This document shows positions 22,476 through 33,995 of a stretch of 64,000 nucleotides of DNA, in pieces. Numbering within the stretch: position 1 is the stretch's first letter; every line of letters begins with the position of its first letter. Under the pieces are notes generated by a model, which saw nothing but the letters and a program-made list of their open reading frames with translations, did not search any database and had not been told where the DNA came from. The stretch covers positions 48,883,765-48,947,764 of the forward strand of contig CM058238.1 in NCBI GenBank assembly GCA_030180135.1, given 5' to 3'. The position numbers and the translations under genes were made by a program. The stretch comes from Orychophragmus violaceus (Eukaryota; Streptophyta; Magnoliopsida; Brassicales; Brassicaceae).

Positions 22476-22487
22476 TGGTATCAGAGC
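22476..22487 (+). other. Primer-binding site of C1 (initiator tRNA-Met type)
   Basis: TGGTATCAGAGC, one base after the LTR end. It is the standard copia site complementary to the 3' end of initiator tRNA-Met. Confidence 0.9.
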
Positions 22488-22666
22488 TATTGGTTCTGGT
22501 TTTTCTTGTTTAGATTCAAGTTTAGGATTGTTTTCTTGTTTAAGAAGTGTTTTGAATCAACTACTGATAAGAGAAATCACTTAAGCAACAAGGAATTGAA
22601 ACCTAAACACACTTGAAATCGCAAAAACCAAGCTATATTGATTTGGTAGAATGCGATTTTCATAAA

Positions 22667-23085
22667 GAAGTATCGACCAGGATCGCATGGATCGATCGAT
22701 ACGATCGCATGGATCGGTCGATACAAACGCGAGAGATTGACTGTGATCACACGATCGATACAGGTTCGATGCTGAGAGCATCGACCGATGCGGTTGATGG
22801 ATCGATCGATGCGATTGGTTCATCGACCGATAAGGTATCGACCGAATTGGCTGCGATCGCATGGATCGATCGATACGATCGACCGGATCGGTCGACAAAA
22901 TCGGAGAATCTCTCGGCCAAACCTAATAACCGTCCGTGCATGCGTGAGAGCATCGATCGACACAGGATCGATGCACGATCGATGCAGGATTCGATGCTAA
23001 GAGCATCGACCGATGCGGTTGATGGATCGATCGATGCGATTGATGGATCGATCGATGCGGTTGGTTCATCGACCGACATGGTTGG
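22667..23085 (+). repeat. Dense CGATCGAT array in the C1 leader
   Basis: About 420 bp in which ATCGATCGAT-, ATCGACCGAT- and GATCGCATGG-type words recur every 10-30 bp on both strands. There is a longer duplication: 'gagcatcgaccgatgcggttgatgg' style blocks at about 22778-22830 and 23000-23050. The open frames over it encode low-complexity I-D-R/S-I-D strings and are not genes. It lies between PBS and gag, where a packaging or dimerisation signal would be expected. Confidence 0.75.
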
Positions 23086-24221
23086 TTTAGGGCTCGGTTT
23101 AATAAATTTATTAAAATTATAACCGTCGCGGTTTAATAAACAGAATTAATAATTTTATTAAGTTCTGGTTAAACCGGGATAAGAAATCCAAAGTCGAAAA
23201 ATTGGATTTTGTGCCTAAACCAGGATTTTCTAATTTGATTTGGTTGGACCAAATAAATTGAGAAAATCCGGTTTAGTAAATAACCGGTTGACAATTGTGG
23301 TCGTCGTAGTAATTAATTTTGGTTAGACCAATTTTAATGAACCAGACCGGTTATGTCATTTAATTGGACAATTGGGTCATGTCTTGGACATGGACCAATT
23401 CTTGGGCCTCGGGCCAAGAAGTTAAAACAATTGGGCCAATTATTTGAGTCTTTCTTCAGATTAATTTAAAATTTATTTTATAAAATTATAAAGTCGATTT
23501 TAAATTAAAGTTTCCGAAATTTTGAAATTAGAAAGTTTCTTAAAATAGAAGTTTCTAGATTTGCGGGTTTTGGATTTTAAAGAAATTTCTAAAGTTAGAA
23601 AGTTTCCGGTTTTAGAAAGTTTCCAATTTTAGAAAGTTTCCTAAAATAGTAGGTTTCCAAAAATAGAAAGTTTCCCGAAATAGTAATCTTCTATTTTGGG
23701 AATGAGATTTTAAAATAAACCTACGAACCTCAAATAATATCAAGCGTTGGATGTCTTGCCCAGTCTATGTCAGCTGTCGAAGCCCATTCAATTGTATTCA
23801 TGGCCTTACAGTGTGAGGGTGTCTACTTTTGCGTGGATAAGACGGTTTGTGATTCATAAATGTCATTGGGAGTCCCAGACATTAATGATTACATGACTGT
23901 ATAGTCTGGTTTTCTTGACTAGGCCATCGGGAGTCCCGGGCCTTGAGACATCAGAGTGGATTGGGCCTCGGGCCCAGATTCACAACCAAGAGTTATATCA
24001 CGGATATAATTAGCCGACATAGGGCTTACCGATATAAGCTAAGGTTGGGTGATGGCCAGTGGCCCACTTTGATCTTAGTTATATGTGGATCTTGGAATCA
24101 TTATATTCTATTGAGGGTAACTTATGTTATTGAATATAATGCGTGATTAATCATGTTAAGTATAATACAAGATTAATCATATTGAACATTAACTAAAATC
24201 CTTTTATCTTAATTTTCAGTT
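23086..24221 (+). other. C1 leader, remainder
   Basis: No gene. 23500-23700 holds a short degenerate repeat with the core TAGAAAGTTTCC about every 18-25 bp. A polypyrimidine-AG (TTTTCAG) just before the gag ATG at 24222 could be a splice acceptor. Confidence 0.5.
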
Positions 24222-25241
24222 ATGACTAGCACAAACAATCAAAACACTTTCTCGATCCGGTCTGTCCTTGAGATGGACAAGCTGAACGGATCAAATTTCT
24301 TGACTTGGTCGCGGAACCTGAGGCTAGTCCTCAGACAGGAGAGAAAGGACTATGTCCTTGAGAGAGCTCTCCCCGTGAGGATCGGGTCCAATGCTTCTCA
24401 TGCAGTATATGATGCTTGGAATGAGCATTATAATGATGCGGTAGATGTGCGTGGTCTGATATTGGCTACCATGGACTCAGACTTGCGGAAGCAATATGAG
24501 AACATGGAGTCGCCAATAGAGATGATCAGCAGCCTGAAATTGAAATTTCAGGAGCAGATAAGAGTGGAGAGATACCAGTTGGTTAAATCTCTCACTAGCT
24601 GCAAGCTACCAAATGATCATCCAGTGAGTCCTCATGTCAGTAAAATGATGGGTTACATTGATAACCTGAGGAAACTGGATTATCCAGTTAGCCAAGAATT
24701 GGCAACTGAGATCATTCTGCAGTCACTGCCGTCAAGCTATGATAAGTTCAGAAGGAACTATATCAAGAAAGGCTTAACGAAGACGCTGACTGAACTGCAT
24801 GATATGCTCAAGACAGTTGAGCCAAACGTGAAGAGTACCCTACACAATCTCATGAATGAGAAGGGTAGGTTTACTAAACCTAATGCTGACAAGGGTGAAG
24901 ACAAAGTTGTCCAGATTTTGAATCATGGCAAGCGTGTGTCTTCTGAGCCCGAGTCAGATACCTCTTACGTTGGTAAGTGCTGCTACTGTAAGGAGACAGG
25001 GCATTGGAAGAGAAATTGCATTAAATTCATGGAAGATGATGAGGAGTTGAAGTTGATGTATGAGACTACTTCCTCAGGTATTCATGTTATTACTTCAAGT
25101 TCTACCTTAAAGGTATTGGATACTGGTTGTGGCACTGATATTTGTGATAATATGCAGAGCCTAAGCAACAGTAGAACGTTGAAGGAAGGGCAAGTGAAAC
25201 TACATGTCTGGAAGGAGCTTGGGATGCTGCCTCAGCCGTAG
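24222..25241 (+). CDS. C1 gag with zinc knuckle and start of protease
   Basis: 339-codon open frame from a true ATG. It matches copia Gag: MDKLNGSNFLTWSRNLRLVL (residues about 19-38, DUF4219/UBN2-type start), EMISSLKLKFQEQIRVERYQ, then a UBN2 core (LATEIILQSLPSSYDKFRRN). The zinc knuckle at about residues 249-262 is CCYCKETGHWKRNC (C-x2-C-x4-H-x4-C). It is followed by LDTGCGTDICDN, the aspartic-protease active site (D-T-G). The frame then ends after about 30 more residues at a stop, so protease is truncated and cut off from pol. Gag forms the virus-like particle. An intact gag in an element with a broken pol suggests gag is kept or recently copied. Confidence 0.85.
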   Translation: MTSTNNQNTFSIRSVLEMDKLNGSNFLTWSRNLRLVLRQERKDYVLERALPVRIGSNASHAVYDAWNEHYNDAVDVRGLILATMDSDLRKQYENMESPIEMISSLKLKFQEQIRVERYQLVKSLTSCKLPNDHPVSPHVSKMMGYIDNLRKLDYPVSQELATEIILQSLPSSYDKFRRNYIKKGLTKTLTELHDMLKTVEPNVKSTLHNLMNEKGRFTKPNADKGEDKVVQILNHGKRVSSEPESDTSYVGKCCYCKETGHWKRNCIKFMEDDEELKLMYETTSSGIHVITSSSTLKVLDTGCGTDICDNMQSLSNSRTLKEGQVKLHVWKELGMLPQP

Positions 25242-27605
25242 GGTTTTTCACTTATAGATCCCTTTGAGGCTTGGTTTTGTATTAAGTAATTGCTACAATG
25301 TACCTGCTTTAAGCAGAGTTGTCTTTCATTTTCTTGTAAGAATTTGAATGTTTTTCATTTTGATAAAAGACAAGTTTTGTTCTTTTGATCTTAATGAAAT
25401 ATTAATTGTAGCACCCTATTCATGGAATGGGTTTTATATCTTAAACCAAAGAGTGCCTAAATGTAACATAAATACCGAATTGGTTTAAATCTGATGAATT
25501 AAACCTGATTTTTCTTGGCATAAAGTCTTGGTCACATAGAGTAAGTCGGATTCAGAAACCCCATAGTCATGGACTGTTGGGCTCATTTGATAAAATATCT
25601 TATGAGACTTGAATTCTGTTTACTAGACCAAAAGGTAAAGGGCCTATCTTAGCCGAGCTAGAGAAAGGCCCAAAGGCTTATTGGACCTGGAACATACTCA
25701 TGTATGTGGCCCAATGAGCAGTAATGCCAGAGAAAAACTCCTGTACTTCATTGTCTCTACTGATTACTTCAGTGAGTGTGACTGTGTTCATTTGATGAGA
25801 CACAAGTCGGAATTCTTTGACATGGTCGAAAGAGTTCCAGAATGAAGTATAGGATCTAAATGACAAAAGTATTAAGACTCTGGATTAAATCACGAGTGAG
25901 AATACTTAAGTCATTGATTGTGTGATCATCTGAATGAGTGTGAAATCGTTTCACAGCTCATTTCTCCTGAAAACCTGAAGGTTTTTCTGTGAGAAAGAAT
26001 CAGATCTTATAAGAAATGATTAAAGATGAGTCACACGAATCTTCCATGATATTATTTAAGAATAACGCTCTAAAATATCTAAGTTTATGCTGAAATAGTT
26101 CCACAAATATCAGTTGAAAGACACCACGTAAATGTGGATTGGAATCGATCCAAATTCGTCTTTACTGAGTATTTGTAGTTGTACTACTTCGCTGGTTGTC
26201 CGAAGGAAACCAAGGCTTGTTACTTTTACGTCCATTCTGTTTTCTAAGAAAGGAAGTTATTTTCCAAGAAGAACAGTGGGAGTAAAAGTATAACTCGAAG
26301 AAATTCGAGAAATACAGGAGGCTGCTTTACCTGTTGAGGGAGAGCAGCGGAAGGATTTACAGATTTCTGTAGAATCTACACCTGTGGAGCCTGAAGTTCG
26401 CAGATATGAATGAATCAGTTACTAATCCGAGAGTGATTTCTCGTCATTAGTTGAACCTGATAATCATTGAAAGTTCGCATGATCTGATGATCATTGAAAG
26501 CGACGAATCTGCGAAATTCAAAGAAGCGATAGTGAGCCCGAACTCTCCGAAAATTACATTTTATGTAAGTTAGCTTCATCGATCCATTCATGGATGGAAG
26601 CAAACATATCGGAGTTGGAATCTTCGTTCTGTTGAAGTAGTCAAGGTTTTGACTTGAACAGGAACGAAGCGGAACTGTGTGTTTACTAATAGATTAGTGG
26701 GAGCGATATTGCATTTCTCATATTGTATGTCGATGACATACTGATTCTCGAAAATGACGTCCCAATGCTGCAGTCAGTAAAGGACTGGCTTGGGAGTTGG
26801 TTCTAATGATTGACATGGGTGAAGCCACGTATGTTCTTGGATTTTGGATCTAAAGATAGAGATCCGAAAGAGCTGGTAAGACAAAGTCAGGATTCTTATC
26901 CCGACAAAGTCCTACACGTTTTCAGCATTCCAAGAAGGGTTTTATGCAAATGTCACATGGCATTACGTTAAGCAAGACACAATGTCCTACGATAACTGCT
27001 GAGCTTAAATGCATGGATAAGATTCCATATGCGTCGACAATTGGATCTATCATGTATGCCATGAAACGTACTTGTTTGATGTTGCTTTAATGTTAAGCAA
27101 GACAAGTAAAGACCAGTCAAATCCAGCAAAGAATCACTGGATTGCCGTAAAGAATATCCTAAAGTATTTGAGGAATACTAAGGATAAATTCTTGAGTTAC
27201 GGAGAAAGTGAGGTGCTACGAGTCGGTAGAGTCTGAAAGGCAAGTTTCCAACGGACAAAGATGATTTCTGGTCACAGTCCGGTTATATCTTGTGTCTGTC
27301 TGGCGGTGCAAGGCACTGTTGCTGACTCCATGACTTAAGCTGAACATTTCGCAGCTTGGGAAGTGGCAAAAGAGGTTGTTTGGAAAGAAGAGTTCGTCAC
27401 TGAACTTGATGTGATTTCCAGCATAGATGAGACTAGCTGCACATCAGAGGTCCAAACACCTTGAGGATAGGTATAACCTATTCCGTGAGATAAATGACAG
27501 AGATGTTAAGTAGATCAGCAAGTTTCAACGAATGAGAACGTTGCTAATCTATTAACGAAGCCACTCCTTAGGCCTAAGCACGAGTCGCGGACTGTTGTTG
27601 TAGGA
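25242..27605 (+). pseudogene. C1 pol remnant (integrase, RT, RNase H), shortened and broken
   Basis: Readable blocks with shifts and stops. Integrase start near 25560-25760: DCWAHLIRYLMRLEFCL-type zinc-binding region and LEHTHVCGPMSSNAREN. RT with the catalytic box YVDDILI at 26726-26746. RNase H scraps: TIGSIMYAMKRT near 27043, then NLLTKPLLRPKHESR at about 27550-27585. About 2.4 kb is present where a full pol is some 3.5 kb, so there are internal deletions, especially between integrase and RT. The same decayed pol is in C2. Confidence 0.8.
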
Positions 27606-28467
27606 TAAGTGAAATTAAAATGTAGTCTTAATTTCAGTGGGAGTTATTAAAGGGCTTTATTTAGTTATTGGACATGTTCTTGAAATAACATTTAAGATGT
27701 TTAATGAAATTATTATTTCAAGATCATTTTAACTGTGATGAAATAATCGTTCCAAAGTGATATAAACCATTTTATAGGTCATCGAAGTAAATGACTTGAT
27801 CTTGAGTTATCAAAGTCATTTAGCTTGATCATGAGACCCTATATTTGATAAATGACTTATATCATTATGTCCCTAGTCGAAGGTTGTTGAAATTGGAACA
27901 CCAACAACCGTGTGAGACTGGATTGGTACGTGACTTATGACAAAGTCTCAGTGTGTCATAGATGCGCGGCATCAAAGTCAGTACATAGGTGTATGTTGGG
28001 GAACATACGACCGGACAAGACCCGCTTATAAGAACTCTTCAGGATATTTATATCTGTGTCATAAGAGATTCTTACTACGACTATAGAGTATAGTCCTTAG
28101 ACCTGAGTTCGCATGCATGTGACTGCACATGGACTGATGCACTTTGATCATTGTCTAACGCTGTCGTTCTGCGATAGTTATAAGGACCTTGTTTGGGTAC
28201 ATTATGAAATGAGTAGTTTACAGTGATGGAACAAGACGGGATTTGTCCCTCCAATATAAATGGAGTGAATATCTCTAGGCCAATCGGAGATTTGAATACT
28301 GGAAAATGCATGGCCATGCTCAAACGGACTGTCCCGAGTCGTTTGGATTGTCAGTATCGAATCAGAGTCCGATGAACAAGATTAGGCTTTATAAGGATGA
28401 CACCAATCTTGCCTTATGACTAATCGAGATATTGTGACAAAAGGATTATGAATACAGAGATTCCAGT
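27606..28467 (+). other. C1 3' non-coding region
   Basis: About 860 bp between the end of pol and the polypurine tract. AT-rich at 27650-27850. An antisense frame at 28323-28081 is conserved in C2 (61008-61250), but it simply reflects sequence identity of the two copies. No gene recognised. Confidence 0.5.
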
Positions 28468-28480
28468 ACAAGTGGGAGAT
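28468..28480 (+). other. Polypurine tract of C1
   Basis: ACAAGTGGGAGAT directly before the 3' LTR. Same string in C2 (60851-60863, minus). Confidence 0.8.
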
Positions 28481-29156
28481 TGTTGGAATTGTGTCCAGTA
28501 ATCTCGGTACTGTCTCTAGAAAGTAAGAGTATGTCAATGATCAGACATAAGTCATATAATACTGGGGGTCATGATGGCTTGCTAGAGTCCGCTCATGATC
28601 TATAAGTCTTGGACTTATTGCCTCTATTATATGATCCCATATGGGTCACACGCCTAAGCTAACAGGAAAATGTGTAGGAACGGTTTTGCAGAAGTACGGT
28701 AAAAGTGCTAGGCATTTACTGTACTTAGAGAGAATAAAAGGGTTTAGCCACTGTGTGTCGATCGATGCACATGGTGTGTCGATCGACACAGTGCGCGAAC
28801 GCTTTCGAGTTATTTGGTATTTGGGCCAAATGGCCCAAGAGGAACCGGACGAGTTTTATAAATAAAACTCGAGTCTGTTTTCCTCTGTAACCCTAACCCA
28901 GCCGCAAACTCTCTCTCTCCTGCGACGCCTCCCTCCTCGTGGTCTAGCAGCCAGATTCCTTTGCGTGCGTGTGTGAACCTTTGGAGGATCCATCCCTTGG
29001 TGGCTCTCTGATCTCTGACCATACCATCCCTTTCCGCTGCATAAACAGGTATAAGGTGAGATCATCAATTGTTTCTAATCAAGAGAGCCTAGATCCGCAT
29101 GTTTAGGATAATCTGAATCAGAGAATTGAATCAGGATTCATCTAAACATTCCTTCA
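28481..29156 (+). repeat. 3' LTR of C1
   Basis: 676 bp, same ends as the 5' LTR, followed by the GTTAC duplication and the tnp2 gene. Confidence 0.93.
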
Positions 29157-30245
29157 GTTACTAGGTTGATGAGGTCCAGGAATCAAGAGTGTGAGCATGA
29201 TATTCTCCTTCTTCATGCATTGATCAGGAGGCAAATTGTAGTTAACCAGCAAGACCGGCCAACAACTGTACATAGTATTCTTCATATTGAAAGGATTAAA
29301 TCCATCAGTTGAAAGTCCTAGCCTTATGTTCCTTTCTTCAGAAGCAAATTCAGGATACTTGTAATTCATTTGATCCCATGTCACAAAATCTACTGGATGA
29401 CGGAGTTTCCCATCGTTGCTCTTGTTACTGAAATGCCACCTCAAGTACTTGGAAATTTCCTCAGACCTATACATTCTCTTCAGCCTTGGGATTATAGGAA
29501 AGTATCTCAACACGTTTTGTGGAACACCTTTCTTTACCTCACCCATCTGCATGTTAGTCTTCCACCTAGAAGCTTTGCATTTTGGGCAACTTTCTAGCTC
29601 TTTGTAGCTCTTTCTGAACAGGCACAAGTCATTCACACATGCATGAATCTTCTCATAACCCATATCAAAAGACTTCAAAAATTTCTTCTCATCGTACAGG
29701 GAGGTATGAAGCACGTTCTCTTCAGGTAACATCTTTGGTAATGCTTCTAGTAGATCGTTGAAGCTCTTATCAGACCATCCATTTTGTGTCTTAATTCTGA
29801 ATAATGACACAATGGCTGATAGCTTGCTGTGGTTTACACAACTCGGATATAATGGTGTTTCTGCATCAGCTAACTTTGCAAGGAATTCATCTTCATTCTT
29901 GTCTTCTCCCTCTTCAACTCAACATAAGTTATCTTTGCCAGCCAACTCTTCATCTGAATACTGAGCAGCTCTGTACAGCTCATGAATTTCATCCTTCCAT
30001 TGATGAGATTTTCTTTCAGCTTCAGATCCTATGCTCACATCTTCATGATGGTACCATTCCTTTCACAACTTGTAAGTCTCATCCATTCCTTTAGTTACTA
30101 GATGAGCAACTACATCAGTGCTTGAGTGGCGATCTACATTACGACAGTCTACGCAAGGACAAACAATCAATTTTTCAAACTCTGAAGACACAGCCCGTAC
30201 GAAGTTCCAAGCACCACTCTTGTATCCAAGATCAGCTCTTTAGTT
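29157..30245 (-). pseudogene. tnp2 transposase of D2, N-terminal part
   Basis: Start of the same gene as 19621-21798. On the minus strand from about 30245: GAWNFVRAVSSEFEKLIVCP then CVDCRN, the N-terminal zinc-binding part of CACTA transposases. Then HLVTKGMDETYKL and the Transposase_21 region: NGWSDKSFNDLLEALPKMLP, DMGYEKIHACVNDLCLFRK, CPKCKASRWK, FPIIPRLKRMYRSEEISKYL, LSTDGFNPFNM and LIPGPHQPSN, where C1 cuts in. Two stops are seen, at 30063-30065 (after TYKL) and 29919-29921 (after DNLC). Both kill the N-terminal part; the 218-codon frame 29810-29154 downstream is open. Confidence 0.85.
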
Positions 30246-31713
30246 GAATGGGAAAAAAAGGAACGGAAAACTTTAAGACTCCAAACTGAAACGTAACCTA
30301 AATTAGTGGATTTAATACCTGCATAGATGAACCCAAGCCTTCTACAACATTATATGTAATAATGTTATTTGAATCCTTCTGGAGAAGAATTCAAATCCAT
30401 AAGCATATTATCAAAATTTTAAAATCCTTCAGGAGAAGAATTCAATCTCAGAAGCAATTCATCACAGTTTACAAAACAGACAGTACAATCATTCGATCGC
30501 ATATGCATGATATTACAAATTTAGACAATTGTTGACATTCGTTATCACATAAACAAATCACTTATGAATCATTATCACATAAACATGATATTACACATTT
30601 AAACAATTGTGTCAAAACCAATTCATCACAGTTTCATAATCATTATCAGATAAACAAATCAGTTATGAACCATTATCACATAAAACATGATATTACAGAT
30701 TTAAAACATTGTCTCAAAAGCATTTCATCACAGCTTCATAGTCATTATCAGATAAACAAATTACACTGTCGACAACTAAACAACACAAAAAATTTAATCA
30801 ACAACGAGCACAATGAAGAATTTACTAAGCAAGCCTAGTTAAACAGAAAACAATTATGAATCAAGACAAAAAAAATAAGTTAAATGGGAAAACTGAATAG
30901 ATGGGACAAACCTGTTTTGTATATGAGGTGAAATGGAAGTTGGAAGTCGAGAATAGAGCAGTCACTAGCTAAACCTGCACACATGAAAACCAAATTAGTA
31001 CATGTAATGAAATACATGAAAACAAAAACTTAATCGAGTCAAATACAAAACCGAAACAAACTGTTAGAAAATGCTTTCATATGACATATAATGTCAAAAT
31101 CCAGACTTTATTTCTTCTCCATATCAAGCAATGGCGAATCACTAATGCATGCAAAGTGATTAAGACATGATTTTTAAGTAGAAATTGGTCCTAACATATA
31201 CATGCAAACAGATCCTAAAACCCACAATAACTGACTTAAATAGACTGATTTTGTAACTGTGTGAAAGATATTGAGAGAACAAAGACGAAATTGACAGTAA
31301 GTAAAAGAGACATAACTTCGGTAACAACGACGATGCAAGCTGATTTGAAGAAAGAAGGCGGCGACGGAAGTTCAAATCGTAGCAAGTGAAAGTGTTTCTG
31401 GATGCGGCTAGCTTCGACGGTCTCGTCGGAGAGAAACGGGAGCTGGATGAGAGTAACGAGTATGAGAGAGTTAGGGATTAAGGTTCGACAGTGTAATTGG
31501 GAAAGGGGGAAAATTTCTAAGTATTGGCGCTCAATGATTTTGGGCCGAATTATTGACGGAATTAGTAAATTTTGTTTCCCGGTCACTGAAATCAGCTCTT
31601 AGCGTTTCTTTAATGCTATTATATACAAATCCAAAAACCCAATTCATCTATTATAGACGTTTTGAAATCCGTGCTATCCTATACTGCTATCAATGGTAGG
31701 ATTTCCTGTAGTG
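30246..31713 (-). other. 5' region and right end of D2
   Basis: No gene beyond possible leader exons of tnp2. An imperfect tandem repeat of about 100 bp runs from about 30490 to 30770 ('cattatcacataaacatgat' type blocks, two to three copies). 31320-31590 is more GC-rich and may hold the tnp2 promoter and leader. ATAGC-type subterminal repeats and the right TIR lie at 31590-31713. Confidence 0.5.
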
Positions 31714-31995
31714 TTACGACTACATTTACGACTAACAGCAGTAGTCGTATCTTAGACGTACAGTAATCGCAATATATAGGAACTAACTCCCGACTACACG
31801 GCGACAACTGTGTGACTAAAGATGGTGTCAATATGCAGTCGGAGAAAATTAGTCATCAAATAGTCACTAAACTAGGTGACCAATGGGCGACTAATATATG
31901 ACTGTATAATATAGTCACCAAGTAGTCGTAACAATTGGCCACTATGTAGCGACTGTGTAACGACCATATTAACGACTATCCAGCGACGAAACGGA
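31714..31995. repeat. D1 subterminal repeats resumed after D2
   Basis: Begins with the TTA duplication, then a run of CGACTA/TAGTCG words (about 15 in 280 bp), the same type as at 8759-8906 and 39000-39407. Confidence 0.7.
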
Positions 31996-33995
31996 ACAAC
32001 CAAATACAATTATAGTATGGATTCGGCCACAAGCGAACCACAAGAAAATCATAAGCAAACCAATAACAGACCCAGAAGTAATCCCGTTTCAAAAGCAAAG
32101 CAAAGCAGAAGCAAACTAGACGGTTTAACACATACCCTAACGTCATATCGTACATGTAGCATTTGGCCTCTTATCATTGACGGTTTTGCGATTGAGAGAT
32201 TCTAAGATGATTTTGAGATGGTCGATAGGGTTTCGGCCAAAGTTAGCGATGCGTTTGAGAGCCTCAAATAAGGGATTGAAAGAAGAGATATCAGTTTGAG
32301 ATGGGTGGGCATAGAAGAGGATTTGGAGCGACATTAGCGAGATGATTCAACGGAGATTTGGAAAAGGGGAAGAACATAATAAAATCAGAGTTTGTCGTAA
32401 CTGAAGAATTCCCGACACTTTTTCGAAAATTATTGGGTTTAAGCGGGTAATTGAAATGTTTTGGGCTATCAAATTGGGTTTTGGTTTCCCGGACGTTTTT
32501 GGATTTTTTTTTTGAAATTTTACCAACCTGTAGGCGTAACTTACTCATCATATATTCCTTTTTTATTGTCTCAATTTATAAATTTTATACTTATCTTTTT
32601 TGGTTGGGGTCTAATATACTTATCTATTATAAAAGAGTCTTGCAGGTTTTGAACTCTAAAATTTAAATAGTACACATAAAAATTTAGGAAATAGTTTTGG
32701 GACTTCAATGTTAAAGCAAAGATGAAATTTATATTTTGAGGTTTTAAGGTTTCTTTGGTTTGGTTTGGAGACGATTCTTAAAACATGGCATTATAGTAAT
32801 GTATCGATATATGTTTCATACCAAATTAAATTGCATGGTGCTAAGGAAAGAGAAATATATATATATATGTACGTGTTGTTTTGATGTTTAACGTTACAAG
32901 AGATATATATATACAAAAGTAGCATCCGTAGGATATATCCCATAAAGGATTATCCTATGACATTCTCTAGTTACCATAACATAAGAATATATAATCCTAT
33001 ATAATATGTTCTCTAAATATAGCATTTCTAAATTACCATAATCAAACATATATAGCGAGATGAAGTGGTTGGTATGCAATATCGGTTGTGATGAACATTT
33101 AATATTCTTCTTGTCTTCTTTCGTTTAGGGTTTAGAGTTTTGGTTTTTGTATTTAGGGTTTATGTTATAATGTTTGGGTTTAGAGTTTATGGTATCGGGT
33201 TTAGTATTTGGTATTTAGGGTTTAAAGTTTAATGTTTGGGTTTAGGGTTTAAGATGTAGGGTTTGATTTAGTATTTAGAGTTTAAGGTATAGGGTCATTT
33301 GCATTATAGTCCTTGATATTGATAAAAACTATTAATATTTATAAATCTTCACACAAACACATATAAAACATACATTTAATACTTTATACAACACACAATA
33401 TTACAATATTACATAATAAAGATAATATAAATTACATATATAATAAAAACACACACATAAACATAAATTTTACAACGTTACATATAAAATACCAATTTAC
33501 TTAATCATTATTACCACAGTTCTCCCGTACATGCTCAATCAATGCATTTCATAGTAATAAGATATTACTAAAAATTTAGAATGTGTCGATGAAAAGATAA
33601 GGACCAAATAAGAAATTTAAAGAAGTTTCAAGGTTTTGAATAATGAAACCTCAAATTTAAGATTTCACTATTAAAAACTTCAAAATTTAAGGATTAGAGG
33701 GTTGGTTGGAGATGCCCTTTAGAGTTTAGTATTTAGGGTTTAGAGTTTAGTATTTAAGGTTTAGGGTTATTCCTTCTATGTTGGTCAAATTGTCCGATAT
33801 GTGTTAAGTATAATTAATAACCAAGTTTACTTTAATCTTTTTAATATTTAAGTGTTACCTTTCGACTGCAATAACACAAAACTGTTAAACACAATACTAG
33901 ATAATTATATTTACAGGAAAACATCTACTGTGAAATTGGCAAAACAAACATATATACAACATCACCGATTACAACGAAACTGGTAGAAGTTGTTT
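31996..33995. other. D1 interior, AT-rich DNA without a recognised gene
   Basis: 32000-32560 has a minus-strand frame (32551-32291) rich in K and P that I cannot place; it may be an untranslated leader. 33120-33300 and 33715-33770 carry degenerate TTTAGGG-like words ('ggtttagggttta' variants), a scattered array and not a telomere. 33300-33480 is almost pure A/T. A short AT dinucleotide run lies at about 32857-32868. Confidence 0.4.

Larger units (their letters stand above)
21799..29156 (+). mobile_element. Young copia retrotransposon C1
   Basis: Perfect 5-bp target duplication GTTAC (21794-21798 and 29157-29161). LTRs of equal length (676 bp) with only two differences seen by eye. Met-tRNA PBS and a polypurine tract are present. 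Removing the element and one GTTAC restores the tnp2 frame. Gag is open and intact-looking; pol is decayed and shortened. It is the youngest full insertion here. A close relative (C2) lies at 60217-64000 on the minus strand. Confidence 0.93.
8907..31713. mobile_element. Inner CACTA transposon D2 with tnpA-like and tnp2 genes
   Basis: Left end CACTACAAGAAATTTG. Right end on the minus strand CACTACAGGAAATCC. Target duplication TTA on both sides (8904-8906 and 31714-31716). Subterminal repeats around ATAGCG/CGCTAT fill 8940-9250, and related ones lie at 31600-31700. Both CACTA genes are present on the minus strand (tnp2 19621-30245, tnpA-like 9465-11775), but both are broken. It holds three nested insertions (D3, A2, C1). 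Subtracting these leaves about 7.6 kb, a normal size for an autonomous CACTA that has lost some sequence. Confidence 0.88.

Noticed and set aside
22667..23085. CRISPR-like repeat array
   Set aside because: Units are short, palindromic, irregularly spaced and inside a plant retrotransposon leader; no spacers or cas genes.
28081..28323. 80-codon frame also present at 61008-61250
   Set aside because: Mirror copies in the 3' regions of C1 and C2; antisense, no domain, and similarity follows from recent common origin.
33120..33300. TTTAGGG-like words, possible interstitial telomere
   Set aside because: Words are irregular with variable spacing and many variants; no uninterrupted telomeric array. 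The same applies to 48100-48760.
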